This document shows, in pieces, positions 12,759 through 13,249 of a stretch of 13,249 nt of DNA. Position numbers and translations under genes: made by a program. The notes below the pieces were generated by a model. The model made no database searches and was not told where the DNA came from. It saw only the letters and a program-made list of their open reading frames with translations. Every line of letters begins with the position of its first letter. The stretch's first letter is position 1. Location of the stretch: the NCBI GenBank assembly GCA_964605575.1, contig CAZSDG010000027.1:1-13249 (forward strand), given 5' to 3'. Origin of the DNA: JAAZHN01 sp964605575. Its GTDB lineage: Bacteria; Bacillota_I; Bacilli_A; RF39; UBA660.

Positions 12759-13249
12759 TTATATTTTAGCACGAAAATCATAATCTGACTTAACAATTTC
12801 AAATAATTTATACTTTGGTTCCCAACCTAAGATTTCTTTAGCTTTTGCATTAGAAGCAATTAATTTAGCAGGATCACCGGCTCTTCTTTCACCCATTTCA
12901 TAATGAACAGGCGAAAGTTTTTCAACTTCTTTAATAACTTCCATAACACTATATCCTTCATTACTACCTAAATTAACTAATAATGATTTATTGTTTTTTA
13001 ATATATACTTAGCACCTAATATATGTGCTTGAGCAAGATCAGTTACATGAATATAATCTCTAATACATGTTCCATCAGGAGTATCATAATCATCTCCAAA
13101 GACCATAACTTTTTCTCTTTTGCCCAGAGCTACTTCATTAACAATAGGCACGATATGAGTTAACTTTTCTTTATCTAAACCTATTTCTAAAGACTCATCA
13201 GCTCCTGCTACATTAAAGTATCTAAATATACAATAATTTAAATCATGAG
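12759..13249 (-). CDS. galE: UDP-glucose 4-epimerase GalE, C-terminal part (5' end off window)
   Basis: Interconverts UDP-glucose and UDP-galactose, and in some members the N-acetylated forms. Only the last 162 codons are present. The reading frame is open to the window's right edge and includes RYFNVAGAD (from about residue 9), THIVPIVNE, FGDDYDTPDGTCIRDYIHV and DLAQAHILGA, all typical of the GalE substrate-binding half. The NAD-binding Rossmann fold and the YxxxK catalytic motif lie outside the window. The C-terminus (GWEPKYKLFEIVKSDYDFRAKI) is complete. It probably supplies a nucleotide sugar to the wecA/tagO pathway just downstream. Confidence 0.92.
   Translation of the reverse strand, partial: HDLNYCIFRYFNVAGADESLEIGLDKEKLTHIVPIVNEVALGKREKVMVFGDDYDTPDGTCIRDYIHVTDLAQAHILGAKYILKNNKSLLVNLGSNEGYSVMEVIKEVEKLSPVHYEMGERRAGDPAKLIASNAKAKEILGWEPKYKLFEIVKSDYDFRAKI

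Noticed and set aside
1..13249. CRISPR arrays, insertion sequences, integrases, riboswitches or phage genes
   Set aside because: I found no regular spaced repeats, transposase or integrase motifs, or long structured leaders; the intergenic stretches are short apart from 33-332, which holds promoters and a terminator.

Overview
The window is a very AT-rich bacterial segment in which every supported gene lies on the minus strand. Strong Shine-Dalgarno sites, sigma-A type promoters (TTGACA/TATAAT), TGG as the tryptophan codon, and a TagO/WecA-like transferase beside GalE point to a low-GC Bacillota or a wall-bearing relative of the Mollicutes. I cannot place it more finely. Of the 14 complete or 3'-complete genes, 13 end in TAA, one in TAG and none in TGA. 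A run of 100 N flanked by an exact 55-bp duplication shows that this is a draft, probably scaffolded, assembly.

In transcription order (high to low coordinates): (a) 13249-11675, the 3' part of galE and a wecA/tagO-like gene, for lipid-linked sugar precursors. (b) 11597-7363, a compact run of six genes: a small SMR/EamA-like membrane protein, a HAD-IB phosphatase fused to a GtrA-like membrane domain (split in this sequence only by the artificial gap), a PduL-type phosphotransacylase, a membrane-anchored protein with a Cys-Trp motif, a class I glutamine amidotransferase-like hydrolase, and dusB. (c) 7327-6200, an unrecognised 375-residue protein with its own promoter and terminator. (d) 6157-2293, the most interesting block: an NrtR-type regulator (Nudix domain plus winged helix), an 876-residue HD-CYTH-P-loop kinase fusion, and a HAD phosphatase. 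(e) 2268-2119, tRNA-Asn(GTT) with a perfect consensus promoter and a terminator. (f) 2104-251, an unrecognised 179-residue protein and an RlmD-type 23S rRNA methyltransferase, followed by a terminator. (g) 181-1, the promoter region and first ten codons of another gene that runs off the left edge.

The regulatory logic of block (d) can be read directly. A 19-bp perfect palindrome fills the spacer between the -35 and -10 of the nrtR-like gene. A near-copy (one mismatched pair) covers the -10 of the HD-CYTH-kinase gene. This suggests an autoregulated Nudix regulator controlling a nucleotide-processing operon. The fusion keeps an apparently intact SAMHD1/dGTPase-type HD site, the CYTH ExExK signature and a Walker A motif. 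NrtR relatives sense ADP-ribose-like ligands, so a role in NAD(P), dinucleotide or dNTP turnover is a reasonable but untested inference.
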